A stretch of 64,000 nucleotides of DNA from Sandaracinaceae bacterium (GTDB lineage: Bacteria; Myxococcota_A; Polyangia; Polyangiales; Sandaracinaceae): contig JACKEC010000014.1 in the NCBI GenBank assembly GCA_020633195.1, forward strand, positions 992,001-1,056,000, given 5' to 3'. Below the pieces are notes generated by a model. That model was not told where the DNA came from and ran no database searches. It worked only from the letters and a program-made list of their open reading frames with translations. This document shows, piece after piece, positions 28,931 through 37,100 of the stretch. Within the stretch, counting starts at the first letter, position 1; each line of letters begins with the position of its first letter. A program made the translations under genes and the position numbers.

Positions 28931-29433
28931 GGCGGCGCGTCGCGATCGGGATGCTCCTGGCGGCGTCGGGCTGCACGAACATCGATCTGGGCTACGCCGC
29001 CCGCCGCGACACCGCCGCGGCGCTCGAGTGCCCGAGCGCCGCCGTCGAGCTCGAGCAGCTCGGCGAGTACCGCTACCACGCCGAAGGCTGCGGTCGGGAG
29101 GTCAACGTCGCGTGCAGCTCTGCGACGCTGGAGCCGCACTGCTACGTCGAGCGCGCCGCGGGCAGCGAGGACACCCCCACGGAGGACGCGCCGCCGAACG
29201 TCGAGGCCACGATCCGCGGCGGCCTGAACGCGCGGCGCGACGACGTCCTCGCCTGCGTCGGCGTCGCCCGCGTGGGCGTCCGCGCGATCTACGGAGGCGA
29301 CGGCACCGTCACCTTCGCGCTCCAGGGTGACCTCCACGACTCCCCCGAAGAGGCCTGCGTCCGCGACGCCCTCGCCGGCGTCCGCGTCGCGGCCACCGGC
29401 GAAGAAGGCGTCATCGTCCACCTCGTCGACTGA
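28927..29433 (+). CDS. Lipoprotein coupled to the carboxylase operon
   Basis: 168 residues. The signal peptide MRRRVAIGMLLAASGC ends in a lipobox (C16). The C-terminal half, NVEATIRGGLNARRDDVLACVG then YGGDGTVTFALQGDLHDSPEEACVRDALAG, has the pattern of the AgmX/PglI-type C-terminal domain frequent in myxobacterial envelope proteins: one conserved Cys in a helix, then a second Cys before ALAG. The ATG overlaps the BCCP stop (ATGA), so translation is coupled although the product is exported. Function unknown; the link with carboxylation may only be transcriptional. Confidence 0.8.
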   Translation: MRRRVAIGMLLAASGCTNIDLGYAARRDTAAALECPSAAVELEQLGEYRYHAEGCGREVNVACSSATLEPHCYVERAAGSEDTPTEDAPPNVEATIRGGLNARRDDVLACVGVARVGVRAIYGGDGTVTFALQGDLHDSPEEACVRDALAGVRVAATGEEGVIVHLVD

Positions 29434-29467
29434 CGGGGACCCCGCTGGATCGTCGCGTGGCGGGGCG

Positions 29468-29473
29468 TAGGTC
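29468..29473 (+). promoter_or_regulatory. -10-like element TAGGTC
   Basis: Five of the six bases fit the local TANNNT rule, and the element ends 6 nt before the GTG at 29480. It supports GTG 29480 over the in-frame ATG at 29495. Confidence 0.35.
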
Positions 29474-29479
29474 GACCGC

Positions 29480-30025
29480 GTGGCTCGCCCGCGCATGCGT
29501 CCCGAGTTCGTGCTCGCGCACCCGAGACCGACCGCGGTGGTGGCGGCGCTCGGGGAGGTGCTCGAGAGCGATCCTCACTGCGAGGGGACGGTCCTGCGCG
29601 GGCACGCGGTGGTGCGGATCCGGGAGGCGGATCGCCACTTCTGGTCGCCGCAGCTCGAGGTCGACGCGCGGCTGCCGGATCCGAGCGACGAGTACGCGCC
29701 CGAGGCGCCGGAGCTCGCGGGGCGGTTCGCGCCGCACCCGCACGTGTGGACGCTCTTCATGGCCATCTACGGGCTCATCGCGATCGGCGGGACGGCGGGC
29801 GCGATGTGGGGGCTCTCGCAGTGGACGCTCGGGCTGACGCCGTGGGCGCTCGCGGGGGTGCCGGCCGCGCTCTTCGGGGCGGCCTTCGTCTACGGCGCGG
29901 TGTTCATCGGGCAGGGGCTCGGCGCGGAGCAGATGTACGAGCTGCGATCGGTCGTCGATCGCGCCGCGGCCAAAGCCTCAGGGGGCGATGGCGAGCTCGC
30001 GGACGACGAGATCGCGGGTGGGTGA
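29480..30025 (+). CDS. Small membrane protein, unknown function
   Basis: 181 residues from a GTG (or 176 from the ATG at 29495). A soluble N-terminal half of about 90 residues, with alternating charged and hydrophobic residues, precedes two hydrophobic helices (WTLFMAIYGLIAIGGTAGAMWGL and LAGVPAALFGAAFVYGAVFIGQGL) and a charged tail. The pattern recalls proteins with a START-like or WS/DGAT-like soluble domain plus two membrane spans, but no motif is certain. The last 48 bp overlap the 3' end of the convergent lipoprotein gene. Function not recognised. Confidence 0.65.
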   Translation: MARPRMRPEFVLAHPRPTAVVAALGEVLESDPHCEGTVLRGHAVVRIREADRHFWSPQLEVDARLPDPSDEYAPEAPELAGRFAPHPHVWTLFMAIYGLIAIGGTAGAMWGLSQWTLGLTPWALAGVPAALFGAAFVYGAVFIGQGLGAEQMYELRSVVDRAAAKASGGDGELADDEIAGG

Positions 30026-31339
30026 GTACACGAAGACGTAGAGGTCGCCGTCGGGCCGCACGGCGAGGGCGAGGCCCTCGTCGCGGTCCGTGCGCAGGGT
30101 GCCGAGCAGGGTGCGCTCGTCGCCGCCGCCCGCGAGGACGCGGTGGAGGTAGTACGGGCGTCGGTCCGGCGAGGTCGGCAGGCCGAGGCTGAGGAAGTAG
30201 ATGTCGCCCGCGTCGTCGAAGCCGAGCTGACTCGCGAGGACGTGCTGGTCGCCGAACGTGAGCGGCATCGAGCGCACCTCGCCCGCGTCGTCCATCTCGA
30301 CGTAGGTGAGCGCGTCGGTCGCTGCGCCGACCGGGAGGATCCGCACGAGGTGGGTGTGACCGGCCGCGTCGTTGAGCCAGCGCGAGGTCCCGTCGCGCGT
30401 CGCGACCGGCGAGAACGTGTGCACGAGCGTGCGCTCCCAGCCCGCGAGCTCGAGGTGCCAGCGGAAGACGCGGAACGCGTCGGTCTCCATCACCTGGACC
30501 TGCCCCGTCGCGTCGACGCGGAGCTGGAAGTCGCGGCGCGTGCCGACCGTCCGGATCAAGTCCTCGTAGTCGTACCCACCCCCGGCCGCCGGGGACCACA
30601 GCCGCAGCGGGTAGACCTCGGTGAAGTCGCTCGGCCCGCGCGGGTACTGCGGCAGGGTGAGGATGTAAGTGGAGCCGTCGGCCGCGTGGGTCGTGGTCTG
30701 GAAGTTGATCGGCCGGTCCTCGTTCACGCCGGCGGCCTGGTCGACGATCACCCAGCGGTAGTCCCCGTTCGTGTAGGAGGCGTGCGAAACCGCAGTCGAC
30801 TCGCGACCGCCGCCGCGGAGCGGATAGCGGTCGGTGGCGACTCCACCCGCCATCACGGTGAAGGCGCCGGGCAGGCCGACGACGTCGTAGGTGGACGTCC
30901 CCGTGTCGGTCAGGAGGCGCAGCGTTCCGTCGAGGTCGGCGCCGGCGACCATCCGCGTGATCGAGGCGAGGCCGACGTCCGAAGAGGTCGTCTCCGTGAT
31001 CGAGCGGCACACGCCGGCCAGGCACGACGCGGTCCCGCACTCGGCGTCCGTCGCGCAGGTCGTCGGCGTGGGCGGCCCGGCGTCGGAGCCCGCGTCCGAT
31101 CCCGAGGCGGCGTCGACGTCGCCAGCATCCACCCCGCCGCCGTCGCTCCCGCCCGCGTCCAGGTCCCCCGCGTCTGGCGCCGCTCCCGCGTCTGGCGCCG
31201 CCCCCGCGTCCAGGCTCCCGCCGTCGCTCGACGCGCTCCCCGAGTCGCCCCCCGACGCGGCATCGACGCCGCCGTCGAGGCCGGGATCACCGCCACAGGC
31301 GGCCAGCCAGAGGGACAGGAGCGCGACGCGACGAATCAT
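29978..31339 (-). CDS. Lipoprotein with D/G/A/S-rich linker and C-terminal repeat domain
   Basis: 453 residues. Lipobox LWLAACGG (C15) is followed by about 75 residues of Asp/Gly/Ala/Ser-rich low complexity, then a Cys pair region CATDAECGTASCLAGVC. The remaining 350 residues form a beta-rich region with repeated patterns such as GTLRLLTDTGTSTYDV, GQVQVMETDAFRVFRWH and GDIYFLSLGLPTSPD. This suggests a surface beta-propeller-like domain tethered by a flexible acidic linker. No catalytic motif was seen. TAGGCT lies 6 nt upstream of the ATG. The GGGACGG-type repeat lies just behind its promoter. Confidence 0.8.
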   Translation of the reverse strand: MIRRVALLSLWLAACGGDPGLDGGVDAASGGDSGSASSDGGSLDAGAAPDAGAAPDAGDLDAGGSDGGGVDAGDVDAASGSDAGSDAGPPTPTTCATDAECGTASCLAGVCRSITETTSSDVGLASITRMVAGADLDGTLRLLTDTGTSTYDVVGLPGAFTVMAGGVATDRYPLRGGGRESTAVSHASYTNGDYRWVIVDQAAGVNEDRPINFQTTTHAADGSTYILTLPQYPRGPSDFTEVYPLRLWSPAAGGGYDYEDLIRTVGTRRDFQLRVDATGQVQVMETDAFRVFRWHLELAGWERTLVHTFSPVATRDGTSRWLNDAAGHTHLVRILPVGAATDALTYVEMDDAGEVRSMPLTFGDQHVLASQLGFDDAGDIYFLSLGLPTSPDRRPYYLHRVLAGGGDERTLLGTLRTDRDEGLALAVRPDGDLYVFVYSPTRDLVVRELAIAP

Positions 31340-31345
31340 CGCGAC

Positions 31346-31351
31346 AGCCTA
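31346..31351 (-). promoter_or_regulatory. -10 element TAGGCT of the 31339 lipoprotein gene
   Basis: Minus-strand TANNNT ending 6 nt before the ATG, without an SD; a leaderless transcript is predicted. Confidence 0.5.
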
Positions 31352-31378
31352 CGCCCCGCCTGCTTGGTCCTTCCACCG

Positions 31379-31413
31379 CACGAAAGTTCGAAAAGTTCGA
31401 ACCGTCCCAAGTC
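31379..31413 (-). repeat. Dispersed repeat, copy A (GGGACGG-headed)
   Basis: A 35-bp sequence matching 53159-53193 at 33 of 35 positions and in the same orientation. On the minus strand it reads GGGACGG followed by repeated TTCGAAC blocks. Both copies lie directly downstream of a minus-strand polysaccharide gene and next to a GAA-loop hairpin. Confidence 0.75.
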
Positions 31414-31430
31414 CCGTCCCGTCCCCCCTA

Positions 31431-31447
31431 GGAGCGCGAAGCGCTCC
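31431..31447 (-). terminator. GAA-loop hairpin abutting the wcaJ-like stop
   Basis: GGAGCGC-GAA-GCGCTCC, a perfect 7-bp stem with a 3-nt loop, touching the stop codon at 31448. It has the same design as the hairpins at 53222-53560. No U-tract; its role as terminator is tentative. Confidence 0.4.
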
Positions 31448-32860
31448 TCAGTAGGCGTTCTGGCGGACCTTCGAGCCGAAGACGGTGAGGAAGATGATCT
31501 TCAGGTCGAAGAGGAGGCCCCAGCGGCGGATGTACTCGAGGTCGTGCTCGACCCGCATCTCCATCTTGTGGAGGGTGTCGGTCTCTCCGCGCCAGCCGTT
31601 CACCTGCGCCCACCCGGTCAGGCCGGGCTTCACCTTGTGGCGGAGCATGTAGCCGTGGATGCGCTGGCGGTACTCCTCGTTGTGGGCGACGGCGTGGGGC
31701 CGCGGGCCGACGAGGGACATGCTGCCGGTGACGACGTGGAGGAGCTGCGGGAGCTCGTCGAGCGACATGCGCCGCAGGAAGGCGCCGAAGGGGGTGATGC
31801 GCGAGTCGTTCTTCTTCGCCTGGGTCACGGCGCCGCCGTCCTCGGCGACGGTCATCGTGCGGAACTTGAGGACGGGGATGACCTCGCCGTTCAGGCCGTA
31901 GCGGCGCTGCTGGAAGAAGATCGGGCCGCGGCTCGTGAGCTTGATGCCGATCGCGACGAGGAGCATCGGCACCGAGGCGATCGCGAGGAAGAGGGAGCCC
32001 AGGACGATGTCCTCGAAGCGCTTCACCCACCCGCTGACGCCGTAGAACGGAGTCTCGAAGACGCTGACGACGGGGATGTCGTCGAGCTGCGACCAGCGGC
32101 CGTGGAGGAGGTCGAAGACGAAGAAGTCCGGGACCATGTAGACGCTCGCGGTGGTGTCCGCGAGCTTGCGCAGGATGGCGTTCACCCGCGGCTCGGCCTT
32201 GAGCGGGAGCGCCACGTAGATGAGGTCGATGTCGCCGTCGCGGGCCCACTTCACGAGGTCGTCGAAGCCGCCGATGCAGTCGCCGAACTCGCTCTCGAGC
32301 TCGTGGCAGCGCTCCGGGGTGCGGTCGTCGAAGAAGCCGAGGAGCTGCATGCCCAGCCACGGGCTCTCCTGGATCGACTTGGCGACCCGCTCGCCCATCT
32401 CGGTCATCCCCGCGATGGCGACGCGGCGGGTGTTGCGCCCGCGCTTGCGCATCTCCTGAAGGGCCAGGCGGACGACGCTGCGCCACGTGCTCACGACGAC
32501 CGGCGCGGCGAGGAACCAGCTCACCGTCACGAGCCGCGAGAACGTCTCGGACTCCTTGAGGACGAACGCGCCGAACAGGAGGACGGTCACCACGAACGTC
32601 CACGACAGGAAGACGCGGAAGAGCTCCTTGCGGAGCGGGACCCCGCGCCACGCCTGATACAGGCCGGCCGCCTCGGCGGCGAACAGGAACAGGAGGGCGG
32701 CGCCCCCGGTGGCCACGGTGTCGTGGTCGGTCCACGCCCGGCCGCCGTAGAGGGCGTAGAAGCCGACGTGCACGAGCACGATCCACCCCGCGTCCGCGAT
32801 GCGCTGCATCAGGACGAGGGCGCTGTGGTGAGGTCGAATCAGTCCGCGATCGTTCTTCAT
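31448..32860 (-). CDS. Undecaprenyl-phosphate sugar-1-phosphate transferase (WcaJ-type), initiates the polysaccharide repeat
   Basis: 470 residues. Four N-terminal membrane helices (about 15-140) precede a Rossmann-like CoA-binding/NAD-fold middle domain (RRVAIAGMTEMGERVAKSI, LLGFFDDR). A further membrane helix near 285-305 leads to the PGT catalytic domain with VLKFRTMTV, RRMSLDELPQLLHVVTGSMS, LVGPRPHA and PGLTGWAQVNGWRGET. This is the full-length topology of WcaJ/EpsE/ExoY-like enzymes that transfer a hexose-1-phosphate from UDP-sugar to undecaprenyl phosphate. It is divergent from the export gene at 33106, and together they open the locus. Confidence 0.95.
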   Translation of the reverse strand: MKNDRGLIRPHHSALVLMQRIADAGWIVLVHVGFYALYGGRAWTDHDTVATGGAALLFLFAAEAAGLYQAWRGVPLRKELFRVFLSWTFVVTVLLFGAFVLKESETFSRLVTVSWFLAAPVVVSTWRSVVRLALQEMRKRGRNTRRVAIAGMTEMGERVAKSIQESPWLGMQLLGFFDDRTPERCHELESEFGDCIGGFDDLVKWARDGDIDLIYVALPLKAEPRVNAILRKLADTTASVYMVPDFFVFDLLHGRWSQLDDIPVVSVFETPFYGVSGWVKRFEDIVLGSLFLAIASVPMLLVAIGIKLTSRGPIFFQQRRYGLNGEVIPVLKFRTMTVAEDGGAVTQAKKNDSRITPFGAFLRRMSLDELPQLLHVVTGSMSLVGPRPHAVAHNEEYRQRIHGYMLRHKVKPGLTGWAQVNGWRGETDTLHKMEMRVEHDLEYIRRWGLLFDLKIIFLTVFGSKVRQNAY

Positions 32861-32974
32861 GGGTTCCGCTGATGGTGGCGAGGGCCACGAACTCTGGAAT
32901 CCCCCGGCGCCGCACCTTTACAAGAGGTGTGCCGACCCCAGTGGGTGGCCAGCCGGCCAGCCACTGGCCTCGGA

Positions 32975-33007
32975 AGGTGGCTCCTGGCCCAGCCAGGTGG
33001 CTCCTGG
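32975..33007. repeat. Two 13-bp direct repeats in the divergent promoter region
   Basis: AGGTGGCTCCTGG occurs at 32975-32987 and 32995-33007, spaced by 20 bp (two helical turns). It lies within a stretch rich in GCCAG/CTGGC half-sites between the divergent wcaJ-like and wza-like genes. The helical phasing suggests protein binding sites for coordinate control. Confidence 0.5.
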
Positions 33008-33093
33008 GATAGCCAGTGAGTACGCAAAATGCGCCGTGAGCTTCCCGGTTCCAAGACGGAGTCGGCGAGGTTGCGGTGAGGGCCGCCAGAGAT

Positions 33094-33099
33094 TATCTG
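33094..33099 (+). promoter_or_regulatory. -10-like element TATCTG
   Basis: Ends 6 nt before the GTG at 33106. The arrangement is almost the same as at dinB (TATCTT, 6 nt, GTG) and supports GTG 33106 as the start of the export lipoprotein. Confidence 0.35.
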
Positions 33100-33105
33100 C
33101 CGCCC

Positions 33106-34137
33106 GTGCATCGCCTCCCTTCCGTCTCTCTCGTCGCCCTCGCGACCGCATGGCTGGCGCTGCCCGGCTGCGGCGCGAGCCTGCCGCGTGCCCCCCAGTA
33201 CCCCTCGGCGGACGAAGGCTTCCGCGCCGCCGACGCGACACCTCCCGGGCTCGACAGCGATCCCGCGTCGCCGTTGTCGCTCTATCCCGGCGACCGCGTC
33301 GCGCTCCGCATGGAGAGCGCGACGGTCTCGACGGTCGAGGGCCTCAGCGTGGACGAGCGCGGCATCCTCCACGTGCCGCTCGTCGGTGACGTGGACGTCT
33401 CCGGGCTGCCGTTGACCGAGGCGGAGCGGCGCATCGAGACGGGCATGCACCCGTTCGACGCGACCGTGCGGATCACCGTGCTCCTCTCGGAGCCGCTCGG
33501 ACATCAGGCGAGCGTGGTCGGCGCGGTCGGAGATCAGGGCCGCATCCCCGTGACATCGGGCATGCGGGTCGCCGATCTCCTCGCCGCGGCGGGCGGTCCC
33601 GTCCAGGCGGACAACGGCGCGTTCATCGCCGACCTCGACCTCGCGCGCCTCGTGCGCGGGGGTCAGGCCGTCCCGATCAGCGTTCGCATCGCGCTCACCG
33701 GCGACCCCCGCCACAACGTCCGCATCCGGCCGGGCGATCACCTCTACGTCCCGCCGCAGCGCGCCGGCCTGATCAGCGTGATCGGCGAGGTGAACGGCGC
33801 GCGCGTGTTCCCCTACCAGGAGGGCATCCGCCTCTCGCAGGCGCTCGCGATGGCCGGCGGCGCGACGCGGGACGCGAACGGCGGCGACATCCGCATCGTG
33901 CGCGGCCCCTCCGATCACCCGATGGTCTACCGCGCGGCCATCGACCACATCGTCGCCGGCGAGCACGCCGACCCGATCCTCGCGCCCGGCGACATCGTCC
34001 ACGTCGGCTCGAGCGCGCTGGCCGACTTCCGCGACGTCATGAGCGCCGCGGCGCCGGTGATCAGCCTCGGCGCCACCGCCGCCGTCGGCGTCGTCGCCGC
34101 CCTCCCCCAGGCCACCGCCACCGCCACCACGCCCTGA
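33106..34137 (+). CDS. Polysaccharide export lipoprotein (Wza-like, SLBB)
   Basis: 343 residues from the GTG at 33106; a GTG at 33076 would add ten residues in front of the signal peptide. The signal peptide ends in LALPGC (C22). The polysaccharide-export domain starts at LSLYPGDRVALRMESA with LSVDERGILHVPLVGDVDVSG. Two SLBB-type units follow: VVGAVGDQGRIPVTSGMRVADLL and VIGEVNGARVFPYQEGIRLSQAL. A C-terminal alanine-rich helix could span the outer membrane as in Wza. It should form the outer-membrane channel for the glycan. The NRPS-like gene follows after 31 bp. Confidence 0.93.
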   Translation: MHRLPSVSLVALATAWLALPGCGASLPRAPQYPSADEGFRAADATPPGLDSDPASPLSLYPGDRVALRMESATVSTVEGLSVDERGILHVPLVGDVDVSGLPLTEAERRIETGMHPFDATVRITVLLSEPLGHQASVVGAVGDQGRIPVTSGMRVADLLAAAGGPVQADNGAFIADLDLARLVRGGQAVPISVRIALTGDPRHNVRIRPGDHLYVPPQRAGLISVIGEVNGARVFPYQEGIRLSQALAMAGGATRDANGGDIRIVRGPSDHPMVYRAAIDHIVAGEHADPILAPGDIVHVGSSALADFRDVMSAAAPVISLGATAAVGVVAALPQATATATTP

Positions 34138-34168
34138 CTTCTTTCGAGCCCTCCCTGGAGAGAACCCG

Positions 34169-37100
34169 ATGACCGCCCCGAACCCTTTCCGTTGCTTCGT
34201 CATGGGCAACGAGTCGCTCCTCGTACAGTGCGCCGAGGTGCTGCGCGCCGAGGGCCACAAGATCCTCGGCGTGATCACCTCGAACCCCGAGATCGAGGCG
34301 TGGGCGAGCCAGGCGCGGTTGAAGGTGCTCGCGCCGGGGAAGGACCTCGCGGAGCGCGTCGGGGACGAGCCCTTCGAGTGGTTCTTCAGCATCGCGAACC
34401 TCGTCGTCATCCCGGACGAGGTCCTCGCGAAGCCGACGATCGGCGCCATCAACTTCCACGACGGCCCGCTCCCGCGCTACGCCGGGCTCAACGCCACCAC
34501 GTGGGCCATCCTCCACGGCGAGCGCACGCACGGCGTGACCTGGCACCTCATCGAGGGCGGCATCGACGAGGGCGACATGCTCGCCCAGCGCGTGTTCGAG
34601 CTCGCCGATCGCGAGACCGCGCTCACCCTCAACACGCGCTGCTACGAGCTCGGGATCGAGACGTTCTCGGGCCTCGTCGACCAGCTCGGCCGGGGCGAGA
34701 TCCCGCGCAAGGCGCAGGACCTGTCGCAGCGCTCCTACTTCGGCAAGCACGACCGCCCGCCGGCGATGAGCACCATCGACTGGAACCAGCCGGCGCACCG
34801 GATCGACGCGCTCGTGCGCGCGCTCGACTACGGGCGCTACCCCAACCCCATCGGCATCCCCAAGGTGGTGCTCGACAAGGGCGCGGTGCTCCTCCCCGAG
34901 GTCGAGCGCGGCGCGGACTCGGTGTCGGAGCCGCCCGGCACCGTGCTCGCCATCGACGACGACGGGCTCGAGGTCGCGACGCAGACGGGCTCGCTCCTCT
35001 TCCGCCACGTGCTCGACGCCGAGGGTGAGCCGCTGACCCCGCAGGCCGCCTTCCGCCTCGGCGTGACGCCGGGGGCCAGCCTCGTCGTGAGCCCGGAGCG
35101 CCGCGAGCGCCTCGGCGCCGTCGACACGGAGCGAGCCCGCGCGGAGGGCTTCTGGACCAAGCGGCTCGCGTCGCTCGATCCGGCCCAGCTCCCCCAGGTC
35201 GACCGCACGGTGAAGCCGGACGCCGCCGCCTCGGTGGCGCGCCGCGCGATCGAGGTGAGCGCCGCCCCCGCGACGCTCTTCGCGGGCCTCGGCGTCTGGC
35301 TCGCGCGCGTGACGGGCAAGGACCAGTTCGACCTCGGCTACACGCACCCCGGCATCGCCGAGGGCGTCGCCGGGCTCGAGGCGCTCTACGCCGACCGCGT
35401 GCCGCTGCGGATCACGGTGGTGCGCGACGCGACCTTCGGGGCGCTCGTCGCGGACGTGGAGAAGGAGCTCGAGCGGCTCGCCTCCCGCGTGACCTTCCCG
35501 CGCGAGCTCTTCCGCCGCCAGCCCTCGGCGCGGCGCCCCGCGTGGGACATCGTCGTCGAGCAGACGAGCGCGCTCGACACCCTCGCGCCGCCGCCCGGCG
35601 TCGCGGCGGTGATCGGCACCGACGGGACGCGCGCGGTCCTCGCCTTCGACGCGACGCGGCTGCCGGCTCGCGCCGCCGACTCGCTCCGGGAGCAGCTCAC
35701 GGTGCTGCTCGGCGCCGGCGCGGATCGCGCCGTCGGCGAGATGCCCCTGCTGTCCGAGGCGGAGCGCCGCCGGATCCTCGAGGAGTGGAACGCGACCGCG
35801 ACCGACTACCCGGCCAGCGCCGGGGTCCACCAGCTCTTCGAGGCGCAGGTCGACCGCACGCCGAACGCGAAGGCCCTCGTCCATCGAGACCAGGCGCTCA
35901 CCTACGCGGAGCTCGACGCGCGCGCGAACGCGCTCGCCCACGCGCTGATGGCCAAGGGCGTCGGGCCCGACACGCCGGTCGGCCTGTGCACGGACCGCTC
36001 GCTCGACCTCGTGGTCGGGGCGCTGGGGATCCTCAAGGCAGGCGGCGCCTACGTGCCGCTCGACCCGAGCTACCCGGCCGACCGCATCGCCTTCATGGTC
36101 GAGGACTGCGGCGCGCGCGTGATCGTCACGCAGCGCGGCACCGAAGCGGCGCTGCCGAGCGCCGTCCTCGCCAGCTCCGGGGCCACGCGCCTCTACCTCG
36201 ACGACGCGGCGACGCTGGAGGGTCAGCCGACCTCGCGGCCGACCGTGAGCGGCTGGTCGAGCGACAAGCTTGCTTACCTCATCTACACGAGCGGCTCCAC
36301 CGGCAAGCCCAAGGGCGTGATGGTCGAGCACCGGAACGTCTCGAACTTCTTCGTGGGGATGGACGCCAAGATCCCGCACGACCCGCCGGGCACCTGGCTC
36401 GCGGTGACGAGCCTCAGCTTCGACATCTCCGTGCTCGAGCTCTTCTGGACGCTCGCGCGCGGCTTCTCCGTCGTGCTGTCGAGCGACGAGGATCGCGCGC
36501 TGGTCAGCGGCGGCGGCGCGAAGGTGAGCCAGTACAGCCACCGCGCGATCGACTTCAGCTTCTTCTACTTCGCCTCCGAGGAGGGCGAGCACGCGTCGGA
36601 CAAGTACCGCCTCCTCATCGAGGGCGCGAAGTACGCCGACGAGAACGGCTTCGTCGCGGTGTGGACGCCCGAGCGCCACTTCCACGCGTTCGGCGGCCTC
36701 TACCCGAACCCGTCGGTCGCGAGCGCCGCGCTCGCGATGGTGACGAAGAACGTCCAACTCCGCGCGGGCAGCTGCGTCAACCCGCTCCACCACCCGGTCC
36801 GCGTGGCCGAGGAGTGGGCGCTCGTCGACAACCTCTCGAACGGCCGCGTGGGCATCTCGTTCGCCGCGGGCTGGCAGCCCAACGACTTCCTCCTGCGGCC
36901 CGAGTCCTTCCAGGACAGCAAGCAGCGGATGATCGACGAGATCGATCTGATCCGCCGCATGTGGCGCGGCGAGAAGGTCCGCTTCGAAGGCCCCAAGGGC
37001 CCCGTCGACGTGCTCACGCTGCCGCGCCCGGTGCAAAAGGAATTGCCGTTCTTCATCACCGCCGCCGGCAACCCGGAGACCTTCGAGCTCGCGGGCCGGC

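Noticed and set aside
31379..31413. A LexA/SOS-box reading of the CGAA...TTCG pattern
   Set aside because: The half-sites overlap and have irregular spacing. The same sequence recurs at 53159 next to hairpins, which fits a dispersed repeat better.
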